Source: Chloroflexota bacterium
Lineage (GTDB): Bacteria > Chloroflexota > Anaerolineae > Promineifilales > Promineifilaceae
DNA length: 64,000 bases
Direction of reading: 5' to 3'
Assembly (NCBI GenBank): GCA_018004935.1
Contig: JAGNBF010000008.1
Span: forward strand, 8,052 to 72,051
The notes under the pieces were generated by a model. It searched no databases and was not told where the DNA came from. It worked only from the letters and a program-made list of their open reading frames with translations. Below, piece by piece: positions 52,042-60,990 of the stretch (the stretch's first letter is position 1; each line of letters begins with the position of its first letter). Made by a program: the position numbers and the translations under genes.

Positions 52042-52809
52042 TCATGGGTTACAGCCTGGGTTTGCCTGGCACAATTGTACCCCGGCTTCGGCACAGGCGT
52101 AATGGACGGCCAGACCGAGGTAAGGCGATGGGTCAATGGTATTGGTGAATTGCAATTCGTTGCGATAAGAGCCGTTGCCATTATCCAGGACGATGGAGAA
52201 GTGGAGATGAATGCCGACGGGCTTGAGGGGGTTGCCACTGTAGTTGCCGGTGTAACCCAGGAGTGTGCCCTGGCTGACAAAAACCTCGTGGGTGCCCGGG
52301 GGGAAATCAGCCACAATGAAATCATTGCCATTGGGGTCGGCCATGTGGGTGTAGTAGAGCCAGATTTGCCGCCCCGGTTGCCGGGGATCGTCGGGGATGC
52401 GTTGGATGAGGGTGCTTTTCCAGGTGTTTTCGCGGGTGAGGTAGCCATCGTAAGCCGCGTAGACGGGCGTGACGCCCAGGTCAGAGTTGCTGAAGATGTC
52501 TATGCCCTGATGCGGCCGCGACCGCGAATATGGCCCTCTTGGATCCCCATACAACAGGCCAATGTACCCATCTGCCGGTAGGATGAACGGGGCACCGGGA
52601 CAGGCATCTCGTTGCACGGTGATGAGCGCTTCACGGGTGGCGGGTGTGCCGCTCCACCATTGTACAAAGGTCTGGTTGCGTGGACTGTTCAGGTCGCGCA
52701 GGAACCCAATTAGCCAGATGGCCGCATAAATAGCGCCCAGCAGGACTAAGACGAGAAGGGGTTTACGGTAGTGCCAGAGGCGTGTTTGCAGACGTGATAA
52801 GAAGGTCAT
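52042..52809 (-). CDS. M23 family metallopeptidase, membrane-anchored
   Basis: With the start at 52809 the protein has 255 residues. A single membrane helix (about 17-37) anchors an outer LytM-type domain. Zinc ligands are H100 and D104 in HQGIDIF and the last His in GIHLHFS. The intervening part has PVYAAYDGYLT and VSQGTLLGYTGNYSG. Such proteins cleave peptidoglycan cross-links or regulate amidases. The ATG at 52809 gives a normal anchor; the frame to 52938 adds residues that look noncoding. The neighbouring repeat starts just upstream of the longer frame. Confidence 0.9.
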   Translation of the reverse strand: MTFLSRLQTRLWHYRKPLLVLVLLGAIYAAIWLIGFLRDLNSPRNQTFVQWWSGTPATREALITVQRDACPGAPFILPADGYIGLLYGDPRGPYSRSRPHQGIDIFSNSDLGVTPVYAAYDGYLTRENTWKSTLIQRIPDDPRQPGRQIWLYYTHMADPNGNDFIVADFPPGTHEVFVSQGTLLGYTGNYSGNPLKPVGIHLHFSIVLDNGNGSYRNELQFTNTIDPSPYLGLAVHYACAEAGVQLCQANPGCNP

Positions 52810-52927
52810 AAGGTGGATGTGGTGATCACGCAAGGATTGTGATGAATTGACGGAGGGAAAGGATGATCTGTACGCGGCCGCGGTTTCAATCGGATTGATC
52901 TGGTCCGGTGTCAAGTTCAGCAATTCG

Positions 52928-53044
52928 GCGTGGTTCAAAAGTCGGCAAATGGTGCTTAACAGTTTGTTGGGCGATTTTGTAAATCGCCCACGAGACGATT
53001 TACAAAATCGTCCTATAAATTTGTAAAGCTGATCTGAACCATGC
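52928..53044. repeat. Family A repeat, complete single copy
   Basis: It matches the 125-bp unit at 1-125 from GGCGTGGTTCAAAAGTCGGC through GAACCATGCC. The hairpin arms read GGGCGATTTTGTAAATCG and its complement, both altered relative to the tandem array so that pairing is kept. Confidence 0.88.
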
Positions 53045-53086
53045 CAGCAATTCTTAATTTAACCAACGGTTTTTGCGTTTTTCCGT

Positions 53087-53235
53087 AACGACTAAGGAAT
53101 GAGAATTAAATAACCTGCTGGCTAAGAGTGGTACGGTCAGGAGACCGGCCACAGCAGTTTCGTAGGTTATTTAATCTTCGATCCTAAGCCGTTGCCTGAG
53201 CTTGTTGAAGGCCATTGGTTTCGATAGGCCCAACC
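53087..53235. repeat. Family D palindrome followed by a family G segment
   Basis: After CGTAACGACTAAGG comes GAGAATTAAATAAC with a GGTCAGGAGACC core (about 53138-53149), then GTTATTTAATCTTCGATCCT and GCCTGAGCTTGTTGAAGGCC. The flanks are shared with copies near 2790-2880 and 24513-24600. Confidence 0.75.
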
Positions 53236-53249
53236 AACTTCACCCCACT

Positions 53250-54335
53250 TTATTGAGAAGATACCTCTTTTTCTCCCCAGGGGGGCAAGTTAAGGAGCCG
53301 GGCACGAATATAGCGGCCAATAATGCCTACCGTGGCCAGCACCGGTAAAACAACCAGTGCCCCCAATACACCTTGCAGGATAATCGCCCCGATAATAGCG
53401 ACGAAGGCCAGACCGGTATTCATGTGCATGAAGCGACCCATAACAATGGGTCGTAGCCACAGGGATTTAATCTGCATGATTACGATGTAAATAACCATGA
53501 CCAGTAGCGCAAACCAGAGGTTAGAGATAGGCAGAAAGCGAGACCCTTCGACCAGGGCTACCAGTGAAGCGATGATCGCGGCAATTATGGGGCCAATTTC
53601 GGGGATCATACTTAATAGTCCGGTGAGCAACCCCAAACCAAAAGCCCCAGGCAGGCCAATCGCCGTACCAATGATAATAAAGACAATGCCCATGATGAGC
53701 ATGAGTACCAGGGTTCCACGTACGTAGGCCCACCAGATAATATCCACCTCTGCGAGAAGGCGTTGAATGTCGGACTGTTCTTGTTCAGGGAACAGTCTGA
53801 TCAGCCAATCGCGTAGGCCAGACCAATCCACTAAAAAGTAATAGCTGGATACCAAAATCATAATGAGGCTGATGAGACTACTGGATGTGGTTTCTAAGAC
53901 TTGTACAGCATCTTCGGCGGCGGGGGTGAGGGCTTCGCCGATAAGTCCTAGAATGTAAACCCAGACCTGATCGAGAAAGATGACCCGGTCCATGAACAAG
54001 ACGGGATCGGCCAGGTAAGTCTCTACCTGTGTTTGTACCTGGGAAAGTTCGGTGGTGATGGTGCGGAGTTCGTTGATGAGGATAGGCGCTATGGTACTTG
54101 GGGCCGCAATGAGTAACACTAAAAAGATGAAATAGACGAGGGTAGCGGCGATGCGGTGTCGCCATTTGAAGCGTTGAGCCAGGCTATGTGCCAGGGGGGT
54201 GAGGATGTAGGCGATGAGGCCAGCGATGATCAGTGGGGGGATGATTGGCTGTATGACATAGATGAAGGCGCCGATGAGGGCCAAAACGAGGCCAATTATC
54301 AGAGTACGGGTGAGTGGGGTCCATTCGCGTGTCAT
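53250..54335 (-). CDS. AI-2E family transporter
   Basis: The 361-residue protein has the AI-2E layout. There are membrane helices at about 10-48 and 62-85, a long outer amphipathic region (90-150), and then helices in the C-terminal half including PEIGPIIAAIIASLVAL near 238. QGVLGALVVLPVLATV ends it. The family includes the E. coli TqsA exporter and also sodium/proton antiporters, so the substrate is open. No luxS is present. The gene has no GCGGCCGC copy, only GGGGCCGC. Confidence 0.92.
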   Translation of the reverse strand: MTREWTPLTRTLIIGLVLALIGAFIYVIQPIIPPLIIAGLIAYILTPLAHSLAQRFKWRHRIAATLVYFIFLVLLIAAPSTIAPILINELRTITTELSQVQTQVETYLADPVLFMDRVIFLDQVWVYILGLIGEALTPAAEDAVQVLETTSSSLISLIMILVSSYYFLVDWSGLRDWLIRLFPEQEQSDIQRLLAEVDIIWWAYVRGTLVLMLIMGIVFIIIGTAIGLPGAFGLGLLTGLLSMIPEIGPIIAAIIASLVALVEGSRFLPISNLWFALLVMVIYIVIMQIKSLWLRPIVMGRFMHMNTGLAFVAIIGAIILQGVLGALVVLPVLATVGIIGRYIRARLLNLPPWGEKEVSSQ

Positions 54336-54374
54336 ATTTTCTAGTGTATCACCAATTTTCTGTAGATTTAAACG

Positions 54375-54590
54375 AGATGGGTTTTCAGGATTTCAGGGGG
54401 ATGATACCCTGTATGACTATGGGTTGATAGGCAGATAATGGGTGAGGGGTTGGTGCTCGTATCATGTATGGGTCTTCGGGATTTCGTGGGGTAAGGGCAA
54501 CCCTTGTGGTTGCCCCACACCGGTCAGGCACAAGGCCAGCCCGTACATATGGTGTCAACCCCCTGAATTCCCAAAGAGCCTCATGTATTT
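54375..54590. repeat. Family F repeat, long form
   Basis: The outer phrase GGATTTCAGGGGGATGATAC and a GTCAACCCCCTGAATTCCC end enclose GGGCAACCCTTGTGGTTGCCC and GGCACAAGGCCAGCCCGTAC. It occupies most of the gap 54336-54629. Confidence 0.8.
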
Positions 54591-54629
54591 GTTGCGGCCG
54601 CAATCCCCCCATGATACAACCTCTGCTCT

Positions 54630-56276
54630 ATGATTACCTTTCGCCACGTTAGCTATACTTACCCCAACCGCTCGGAACCTGCTCTAAGGGAGATTTCCCT
54701 CGTCATTCAACCCGGTGAGTTTGTCTTGCTGTGTGGTGAGTCGGGGTCGGGTAAGTCTACCCTGTTGCGGGCGATCAATGGCCTTGTACCGCATTTTACC
54801 GGCGGCCGCATTGCCGGACAGGTTATCGTGAATGGGCTGGATACGGTAAAGGTGGGACCACAACAGTTGAGCCGCCAGGTTGGTTTTGTCTGGCAAAACC
54901 CAGAGGCCCAGGCGGTGCTGGATCGTGTGGAGCCGGAAATTGCTTTTGGTTTGGAGAATGCCGCTCTGCCCCGTCCAGAGATGCAACAGCGGGTTGCCGA
55001 GGTGTTGGCCGGGTTGGCCTTGACCCCCTTACGCGACCGCCCGCTCAAAACGCTTTCTGGTGGCGAACGGCAAAGGGTGGCGATTGCTTCCGCGTTGGCC
55101 TTGCGGCCGCAAATCCTTGTCCTTGATGAACCGACCAGCCAGCTAGACCCGGCCTCAGCGCAGGAACTGCTAGATGCTTTGGCCCGCCTGCGGGAGCAGT
55201 TAGGGCTGACGGTGATCCTGGCGGAGCATCGGTTGGAGCGGGTGGTGGGGCAGGTAGATAGAATGGTGGTGTTGGATCGCGGCCGCGTTATTCATGATGG
55301 TTTACCCCAAGATGTTCTACCCCATCTGGCCCATGTGCCCCCGGTGGTGGCCCTGGGGCGGCAATTGGGGTGGCACCCCTTGCCCCTGACTGTGGCGACT
55401 GCTCAGGAAAGGATGCCCACTTTTCCCCTGGTTGTTCCCCTGGCGGAGCGAAGGGAGCCAAAAGAGCGGCCGCAACCCGCCCTTACCATCGCCCAATTGA
55501 CATACTCATACAAGGACAAAATCGCCCTGCGCGATGTCTCGCTTCAGGTGGGGGCGGGAGAATTGGTTGCCATTATGGGGGCGAATGGCTCGGGCAAGAC
55601 GACGCTTTTGAAGAATATGGTGGGGTTGTTGCGGCCGCGATCTGGCTCCATTCGGCTTGATGGAGTCTCCCTGATAGACAAGCCGGTGGCCGAAATTTGC
55701 CGCCAGTTGGCTTACCTGCCGCAAAACCCGGATGATTTACTCTTTGCGGAAACCGTCGCCGATGAACTGGCCCAAACCCTGAGCAACCATGCGCTTTCCC
55801 CCCATCACCAATCTCCCCCTATCCCCATGACGAACCTGTTGGAACAGCTTGGCCTGTCCTCTGTGGCCCACCTTTACCCGCGTGATCTCTCGGTGGGGCA
55901 GAGGCAGAGGGTGGCGTTGGGGGCGGTGACGGTAACGCGGCCGCGATTTCTGCTCCTGGATGAACCAACACGGGGTCTGGATAATCAGGCCAAACAAAAC
56001 TTACTGAGCTTGTGGGATGAGTGGTTAAAACAAGGTATGGGCATTCTACTTGTGACCCATGATGTGGAATTGGTGGCGCAAATGGCTCACCACGTTATCC
56101 TCTTGCATCAGGGCAGTGTAATGGATGCTGGCCCCCCCGCCGATGTTCTCCCGCGCCACTCCACCTTTGCGCCCCAAATGGCCCACCTGTTCCCGCACTA
56201 CCATTGGCTAACAGTAAAAGATGTTTTAGAAGGGGTAAAAGTGACTTCTCAATCATGCAGGGTCGCCATGGGTTGA
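54630..56276 (+). CDS. ECF-type transporter ATPase, two fused ABC domains
   Basis: The 548-residue protein has two ABC domains in one chain. Domain 1 has GESGSGKST at 36-44, LSGGERQRVAIA near 142 and ILVLDEPTSQLD near 162. Domain 2 has GANGSGKTT near 317, LSVGQRQRVAL near 422 and FLLLDEPTRGLD near 442. The pair corresponds to EcfA1 and EcfA2 of vitamin or metal importers. No EcfT or S-component gene is adjacent, which is unusual. The adenosyltransferase downstream hints at cobalt or cobalamin. The last residues run into a family G repeat that provides the stop, so the natural end may be lost. Confidence 0.92.
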   Translation: MITFRHVSYTYPNRSEPALREISLVIQPGEFVLLCGESGSGKSTLLRAINGLVPHFTGGRIAGQVIVNGLDTVKVGPQQLSRQVGFVWQNPEAQAVLDRVEPEIAFGLENAALPRPEMQQRVAEVLAGLALTPLRDRPLKTLSGGERQRVAIASALALRPQILVLDEPTSQLDPASAQELLDALARLREQLGLTVILAEHRLERVVGQVDRMVVLDRGRVIHDGLPQDVLPHLAHVPPVVALGRQLGWHPLPLTVATAQERMPTFPLVVPLAERREPKERPQPALTIAQLTYSYKDKIALRDVSLQVGAGELVAIMGANGSGKTTLLKNMVGLLRPRSGSIRLDGVSLIDKPVAEICRQLAYLPQNPDDLLFAETVADELAQTLSNHALSPHHQSPPIPMTNLLEQLGLSSVAHLYPRDLSVGQRQRVALGAVTVTRPRFLLLDEPTRGLDNQAKQNLLSLWDEWLKQGMGILLVTHDVELVAQMAHHVILLHQGSVMDAGPPADVLPRHSTFAPQMAHLFPHYHWLTVKDVLEGVKVTSQSCRVAMG

Positions 56277-56415
56277 GCTTATCGAAGCCTCAGGTTGTGT
56301 CTGTTGCCAGTATATTTCTGGTGCGGTTTGGCGGGCAGTTATTTTTTACAAGCCTTAAGTTCCCTCATCCAATCATTGAAAATCCTGTCTCAACCATCTA
56401 CAATCGTCAATTACT

Positions 56416-56979
56416 ATGCCTAAACTGACAAAAATTTATACCAAAACCGGGGATGATGGCACCACTGCTCTGGGCAGTCGCCAGCGGGTGGCAAAAGATG
56501 CTTTGCGCGTGGCCGCTTATGGCACAGTGGATGAGCTAAACTCTGTGTTAGGGGTGGCCGCGGCCGCGGGCCTGTCACCGCGCCTGTCCACCTTGTTACC
56601 TACCATTCAAAATGAGTTATTTCACCTGGGTTCTGACTTATGCTTCCCTGAAGAGGACAAGCAGACGTATCAGATACCCCAGATTGAAGCGCGGCATGTG
56701 CAAGCGTTGGAAACTCTCATAGATGAACTGAGTGAGGTAGTAGGGCCGTTGGCGAACTTCATTTTGCCCGGTGGCTCGGTGGGGGCGGCTCATTTGCACG
56801 TGGCGCGAGCCGTGTGTCGCCGGGCAGAACGGGAAGTGATTACCTTGCGGCGGCATGAGCTTGTTGGCTCCTTTGTGGTACCCTATTTGAACCGCCTCTC
56901 GGATGCGCTATTTGTGATGGCACGTTATGAGAATCACCAACGTGACATCCCCGAACCTTTGTGGGATAGTCGGTTGTAG
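56416..56979 (+). CDS. PduO-type ATP:cob(I)alamin adenosyltransferase
   Basis: The 187-residue protein matches the PduO/MMAB family. [14 protein letters not shown] at 5-18 binds ATP, then [42 protein letters not shown] with the active Arg, and the [18 protein letters not shown] end. It makes adenosylcobalamin. It lies 140 bases after the double ECF ATPase, which suggests that uptake and activation of cobalamin or cobalt may be linked. No other cobalamin genes are in view. Confidence 0.95.
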   Translation: MPKLTKIYTKTGDDGTTALGSRQRVAKDALRVAAYGTVDELNSVLGVAAAAGLSPRLSTLLPTIQNELFHLGSDLCFPEEDKQTYQIPQIEARHVQALETLIDELSEVVGPLANFILPGGSVGAAHLHVARAVCRRAEREVITLRRHELVGSFVVPYLNRLSDALFVMARYENHQRDIPEPLWDSRL

Positions 56980-57039
56980 AAGGCCGTATTTTGGATGGTC
57001 CGTCAAAGCCTGAAAGTACGAGTGGTAGCCTCAGGGTTC

Positions 57040-57110
57040 GTAAAAATATAACTTCCCAGTTTAGATCTGACAGGTTTCCGGAAACCGGTCAGGTCTTGAC
57101 GGAACTTAAT
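57040..57110. repeat. Family C core hairpin
   Basis: GATCTGACAGGTTTCCGGAA pairs with the following AAACCGGTCAGGTC. The flanks GGGTTCGTAAAAATATAACT and GGAACTTAATCTTTTAC are also found beside the copy at 19095. Confidence 0.8.
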
Positions 57111-57178
57111 CTTTTACAGGCCCTTAGCCCTTAGAACCAGTCAGGATAGCGGGACAAGATTCAGAAAGAGGAAGAGAA

Positions 57179-57331
57179 ATGGGAAATTTAACCGTACTTG
57201 CTGTTATTATCATTATTTTCTGGTTGGCGGTGCTGATTGTGTACATGATCAGTTCCCGCCAACAGTCCGATATACAGGCGGATATCGAGTCATTGGAGCG
57301 TGAGGTCGAGAAGTTGGAAAAACAGAAGTAA
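57179..57331 (+). CDS. Small membrane peptide, CcmD-like
   Basis: This is a 50-codon gene, starting at ATG 57179 after the site AGAGGAAGAG. The peptide MGNLTVLAVIIIIFWLAVLI continues to one membrane helix (about 5-24), then a charged coiled coil ending in LEREVEKLEKQK. One helix plus a short heptad tail recalls CcmD, the small haem-exporter subunit, but no ccm genes are near. The good ribosome site and amphipathic pattern support it as real. Confidence 0.65.
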   Translation: MGNLTVLAVIIIIFWLAVLIVYMISSRQQSDIQADIESLEREVEKLEKQK

Positions 57332-57384
57332 CCCCGTTGGACGAATCGTTGGCTTGTCAGGAATGGTATCTTCTCAATATTTTG

Positions 57385-57490
57385 GGGGAGCTGGCCTGAG
57401 CTTGTCGGAGGCCGTAGGTTTTGACATTTCGAGGTGAACATGGCCTGAACTTGTCGAAGGCCGTTGGTTTTGACAGGCTCAACCAACATC
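57385..57490. repeat. Family G repeats, two units
   Basis: GGCCTGAGCTTGTCGGAGGCC and GGCCTGAACTTGTCGAAGGCC follow each other, separated by GTAGGTTTTGACATTTCGAG. The GACAGGCTCAACCAACATCA end recurs near 53225. Confidence 0.8.
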
Positions 57491-57532
57491 ACTGCGTTTT
57501 ATTGAGAAGCTACTCAGGAATCCCGGATAAGG

Positions 57533-58198
57533 ATGTGGGCCATGTGGCGAATGATGATGTGGTTGATTCTCGGTGTATTCGCGGCCGCGCTGGTCGCTTG
57601 TAATCAGGCTAATAATGAACCCTTACCCTGTAATGAAAACGGGGCCGTGTTCCGCGATGATTTCAGCGAAGGGCGGAACTGTGGCTGGACCGTTTATGAT
57701 CAGGGAGGGGGCAAAGTCGAAATTGCCAATGGCCTCTTATCCATCAGCTCCAGCCAGCCCAACCAGATTTGGTGGACGAACCCTGGCAAAGATATGGATG
57801 ATCTGGTTCTGCGCGTACAAACACGCCAGGTCAGTGGACCAGACGACAATGCCTTTGGGGCTATTTGCCGCTACCAAAACGAGAGCAACTTCTATGTGTT
57901 TCTCATCAGTGGAGATGGTTATTACGTCATTGGCAAGTATCAGACCGGGCAACCCGTGCAGTACATTTCTGGCAATGGGCAGTTTCAGTATAGCGATGCT
58001 ATCAACCAGGGGACAGCCGTCAACGATGTGGAGATCAGTTGTATTGGCAATCAGTTATCCCTGCGGGTGAATGGCATTGCCCTGGCGACTGTTACCGATC
58101 CCACCTTTGTGCGGGGAGATATAGGCTTAGGGGCCAGCCCTTTAGAACCGGGAACAACCATTGTCGAATTTGACGATGTGGCGGTGACAAATCCCTGA
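57533..58198 (+). CDS. Lipoprotein with a concanavalin/LamG-like domain
   Basis: The 221-residue protein has a signal with lipobox LVAC (Cys23). The mature part begins with CNENGAVFRDDFSEGRNCGWTVYD and continues as a beta sandwich (YQNESNFYVFLISGDGYYVIGKY, VNDVEISCIGNQLSLRVNG). This resembles the DUF1080/LamG type of jelly-roll found in glycan-binding and glycosidase-like proteins. No catalytic residue is evident. The ATG at 57542 is an alternative start. It lies about 200 bases after the CcmD-like gene. Confidence 0.82.
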   Translation: MWAMWRMMMWLILGVFAAALVACNQANNEPLPCNENGAVFRDDFSEGRNCGWTVYDQGGGKVEIANGLLSISSSQPNQIWWTNPGKDMDDLVLRVQTRQVSGPDDNAFGAICRYQNESNFYVFLISGDGYYVIGKYQTGQPVQYISGNGQFQYSDAINQGTAVNDVEISCIGNQLSLRVNGIALATVTDPTFVRGDIGLGASPLEPGTTIVEFDDVAVTNP

Positions 58199-58261
58199 CC
58201 TTACGGAAGAATTGAAAAGGAACCCACCAGGCGGGAGGATGGGTTCATTTTGGGGGAGTAG

Positions 58262-58345
58262 GTAATCGCCCCGGTGGCACGGTCAGGAGACCGGCCACAG
58301 CAAACACAAAGTTATTTGCAAACGAACCCTCAATTAAAAACGAAC
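58262..58345. repeat. Family D repeat
   Basis: GTGGCACGGTCAGGAGACC and GGCCACAGCAAACACAAAG fit the family D unit. AACGAACGGATATTTAG after it recalls the segment near 24590. Confidence 0.75.
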
Positions 58346-58370
58346 GGATATTTAGCTGAAGGAGGCTGTT

Positions 58371-59618
58371 ATGCGGCGCAAACGATGGTCAGTACTCTTG
58401 TTATTGGTTTTGTTGGGCGTGAGTGTTGGTATACAGGACGCGGCCGCGTGTGGTGGCCTCTTCTGTCAAAACATCCCCGTAGACCAGAATGCTGAACGGA
58501 TCATCTTCACCGATAACGGTGATGGTACTATTTCAGCTTATATCCAGATTCAGTACACCGGCTCTGCCCCCGATTTCTCCTGGATTTTGCCCCTGCCTAC
58601 CCCCATCACCGCCGAAGACCTTGAGGCCCCAGAAGATGCCATGGCCGCTTTCACCGAATTAGAGACCTTAACTAACCCGGTGTTTATTCCACCCCCATTT
58701 CCTGACTGTGCTGAAGAGGTTTTCGATGATATGGCTGTTCAGGAAGGAGCTATACCCTCAGCTGGTGGAGTAGAAATATTTGCCACCGGTGAAGTTGGCC
58801 CCTTTGGATTTGATGTGATTGGTTCTGAAGACCCGTCCGCCCTCATTACCTGGCTTCGCACCAATCAGTATACCGTTACGGAACAGATGGAGCCGCTAAT
58901 CAACGTTTACGTTGCTGAGAAATTTGTTTTCCTGGCTATGCGGCTTCTGCCTGAAAGTACGGTGCAGGACATTCAACCCATCAAAATCACCTACGCCACA
59001 TCCAAACCGATGATCCCCTTGCGTCTGACAGCCGTTGCCGCTAACCCGGATATGGCTGTCATTGTCTGGTTCTATGGTTCCAGCCAATACGTACCAGAAA
59101 ACTATACCCATATGGAAATTAAAGATGAAGATATTACCTTCTTCACCTTTGGTGGGCATGATTATCGGGCTTTAATGGGGCGCACGGCGGATAGCTTTAA
59201 TGGGCAAGCCTTTGTGACTGAGTATGCGGCTCCGGCGAATCTGCTGACTGTCACGCACCCGCTTTTGTTAGACCTGAGCCAAAAACATGCCTACCTGACT
59301 CGTCTGAACACGGTCATCTCTCCCGAAGAAATGACCCTTGACCCGGTATTCAAATATGATCCGAGTCGCGCCGATGTCAGTAATATCCATGATCTGAGCG
59401 GTATGACCGGCCTTTATGATTGTGAACGGGAGAGTAGTGGCCTGGGCATTAATTTGCCCTTCCTGGGCAATACCAATGAGTCCGGATCGGGTTCCGGTGC
59501 CCAGGCTGGGGCAACGAACTACACCATACCTGCATTGGTGCTCTTCTCGGTTTGCCTGTTCGGGGTTGTGGGCGGTGGCCTGGTTGTGTTTGGGCTGATG
59601 CGTTTGCGCCGTCGGTGA
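58371..59618 (+). CDS. DUF2330 protein, secreted and membrane-anchored
   Basis: The 415-residue protein begins with a signal peptide (about 6-26, cleavage near AAACGG). The DUF2330 motif is CGGLFCQNIPVDQNAERIIF at 27-46, and the body contains the family phrase FSWILPLP. A C-terminal membrane helix (about 388-410) and MRLRRR anchor it. The family is of unknown function, in bacteria with complex envelopes. A Gly/Ser linker precedes the anchor. GGAGG is five to six bases before the ATG. Its neighbours do not suggest a pathway. Confidence 0.92.
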   Translation: MRRKRWSVLLLLVLLGVSVGIQDAAACGGLFCQNIPVDQNAERIIFTDNGDGTISAYIQIQYTGSAPDFSWILPLPTPITAEDLEAPEDAMAAFTELETLTNPVFIPPPFPDCAEEVFDDMAVQEGAIPSAGGVEIFATGEVGPFGFDVIGSEDPSALITWLRTNQYTVTEQMEPLINVYVAEKFVFLAMRLLPESTVQDIQPIKITYATSKPMIPLRLTAVAANPDMAVIVWFYGSSQYVPENYTHMEIKDEDITFFTFGGHDYRALMGRTADSFNGQAFVTEYAAPANLLTVTHPLLLDLSQKHAYLTRLNTVISPEEMTLDPVFKYDPSRADVSNIHDLSGMTGLYDCERESSGLGINLPFLGNTNESGSGSGAQAGATNYTIPALVLFSVCLFGVVGGGLVVFGLMRLRRR

Positions 59619-59689
59619 GTGGGTAGGCACAGGGCCTAATCCCGCCCCCAGGAGTGGGAATCTTTAAGCTCCGGTAACCTGTTGCCCAT

Positions 59690-59890
59690 ATGACGAAACA
59701 CTTGCACGAACAATACCAGCCCGCTGACTTGGTGGAGATCCAATTTGGGAAGGATGAACGATGGTACCGCGGCCGCGTTGTGCGCCATGATCCTCCTGGT
59801 GTTTGGGTACAAATAACCAACGGGCAAATGTGGTTTGTCACCAACACCCGGCGCATCCGCCAGGCCAAGGCCATAAGTGCTGAGGAGTGA
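59690..59890 (+). CDS. Small Tudor/SH3-like protein, unknown function
   Basis: The 66-residue protein has a beta-barrel pattern: ADLVEIQFGKDERWYRGRVV, HDPPGVWVQITNGQMWFV, and a basic end (NTRRIRQAK). It recalls small SH3/Tudor-like domains that bind nucleic acid or peptides. No family is firmly recognised. It is close upstream of the methyltransferase (about 43 bases) and may be in one operon with it. Confidence 0.55.
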   Translation: MTKHLHEQYQPADLVEIQFGKDERWYRGRVVRHDPPGVWVQITNGQMWFVTNTRRIRQAKAISAEE

Positions 59891-59933
59891 TAGGCATGTA
59901 TGGGTCAGGAATTCCCAATATCAGATAACCGAT

Positions 59934-60659
59934 ATGAACGAGACCATTGCCCAACAACTCCTTGCCCTCAACCGAAGCTTTTATGATCAGGTTGCTGAAC
60001 CGTTTGCCCAGAGTCGAGCGCGGCCGCAACCGGGTTTTAACCTGCTTCTGGAGCATCTGCCTCGACCCTGCCCCCATTTGTTGGAACTGGGTTGTGGCGA
60101 GGGACGGTTTGGCCGTTTCTTGCTTGACCGGCAGGCGATTACCGCCTATACCGGTATAGATTTCAGTGCCCCCCTGCTGGCCAAAGCGGCCGCGTTGACT
60201 CCCGGCACCTTTTTAGAACGAGACATCAGCCAGCCAGGTAGCCTGGAAGGTGTGGGGAGTTTTACGGCCATCGCCTGCCTGGCAGTTCTCCAGCACATAC
60301 CCGGACGTGAAAACCGGGTGCGTTTACTGCGCGAAATAGGGAGACACCTGGGGGAACGCGGCCGCGTTGTCCTTTCTAGCTGGCAGTTCCAGACCAGCCA
60401 GCGGCAACAACGCAAAATCGTAGAGTGGGCTACCATCGGTTTAGACCAGAGTGATATCGAAGCAGACGATTATTTATTGACGTGGCAACGGGGCGGAACG
60501 GCTTTACGCTATGTATGCCTCATAAATGCTGATGAAACCGTGGCCCTGGCCGCGGCCGCGGGTTTGACCTGCCTGCACCAATTCCGTAGTGATGGTAAAG
60601 AAGGGGATTTAAGCCTGTACTCGATCCTGGCAAAAGAGGGAGTAGATAGTAAACAATGA
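59934..60659 (+). CDS. Class I SAM-dependent methyltransferase, Trm9/ABH8-like
   Basis: The 241-residue protein has LLELGCGEGRFGRFL at about 49-63 (motif I), YTGIDFSAPLLAKA (motif II), and AIACLAVLQHI (motif IV). The layout and ENRVRLLREIGRHLGERGRVVLSSWQF region recall Trm9/ABH8 tRNA wobble methyltransferases, yet small-molecule targets are possible. The start at 59934 is preferred because the frame to 59877 lacks a ribosome site and overlaps the previous gene. The substrate is open. Confidence 0.85.
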   Translation: MNETIAQQLLALNRSFYDQVAEPFAQSRARPQPGFNLLLEHLPRPCPHLLELGCGEGRFGRFLLDRQAITAYTGIDFSAPLLAKAAALTPGTFLERDISQPGSLEGVGSFTAIACLAVLQHIPGRENRVRLLREIGRHLGERGRVVLSSWQFQTSQRQQRKIVEWATIGLDQSDIEADDYLLTWQRGGTALRYVCLINADETVALAAAAGLTCLHQFRSDGKEGDLSLYSILAKEGVDSKQ

Positions 60660-60663
60660 CTCC

Positions 60664-60780
60664 TACGAAAATGTAGGGCGATTTGGCAAATCGCCCGGAC
60701 GATTTACCAAATCGTCCTACAAATTTTCATCCCTCTTGGTGCGCCGTAGGCCCATGGGGAACTCCTACGAAAATGTAGGG
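60664..60780 (-). repeat. TKRDENL mini-ORF element without a downstream gene
   Basis: On the minus strand the mini-ORF 60755-60717 encodes MGLRRTKRDENL, after TAGGAG. Its stop is in the hairpin at 60720-60673, and a second TTTTCGTAGGAG follows at about 60668-60662. The next gene on that strand is not near, since 60659 is the end of a plus-strand gene. So this copy is not a leader here. Confidence 0.6.
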
Positions 60781-60905
60781 CGATTGTATCTGTACAGGTG
60801 AGGTATGGCTCTGCCTGAGCTTGTCGAAGGCGGAGCCGGGCTTCGACAAACGTAGTCCCCGAGGACGTGTATAGTTATGGGCGATTTACAAAATCGCCCT
60901 ACAAA
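60770..60905. repeat. Family A hairpin interrupted by a family G segment
   Basis: GTAGGGCGATTG at 60776 is the left arm of a family A hairpin. The sequence then turns into TATCTGTACAGG and a family G pair (GAGCTTGTCGAAGGC, GGCTTCGACAAACG). It returns at about 60879 to GGGCGATTTACAAAATCGCC and CCTAC. This is a second case of nesting. The gap 60660-60990 is therefore all repeats. Confidence 0.7.
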
Positions 60906-60990
60906 TTTTCCTTCGTGGCGAAAACGCCTCTTTTTATTGCCCTCCAGTGAATCCTTCGACAACTCCCCCGAGAACGAAGATAATAATAAC

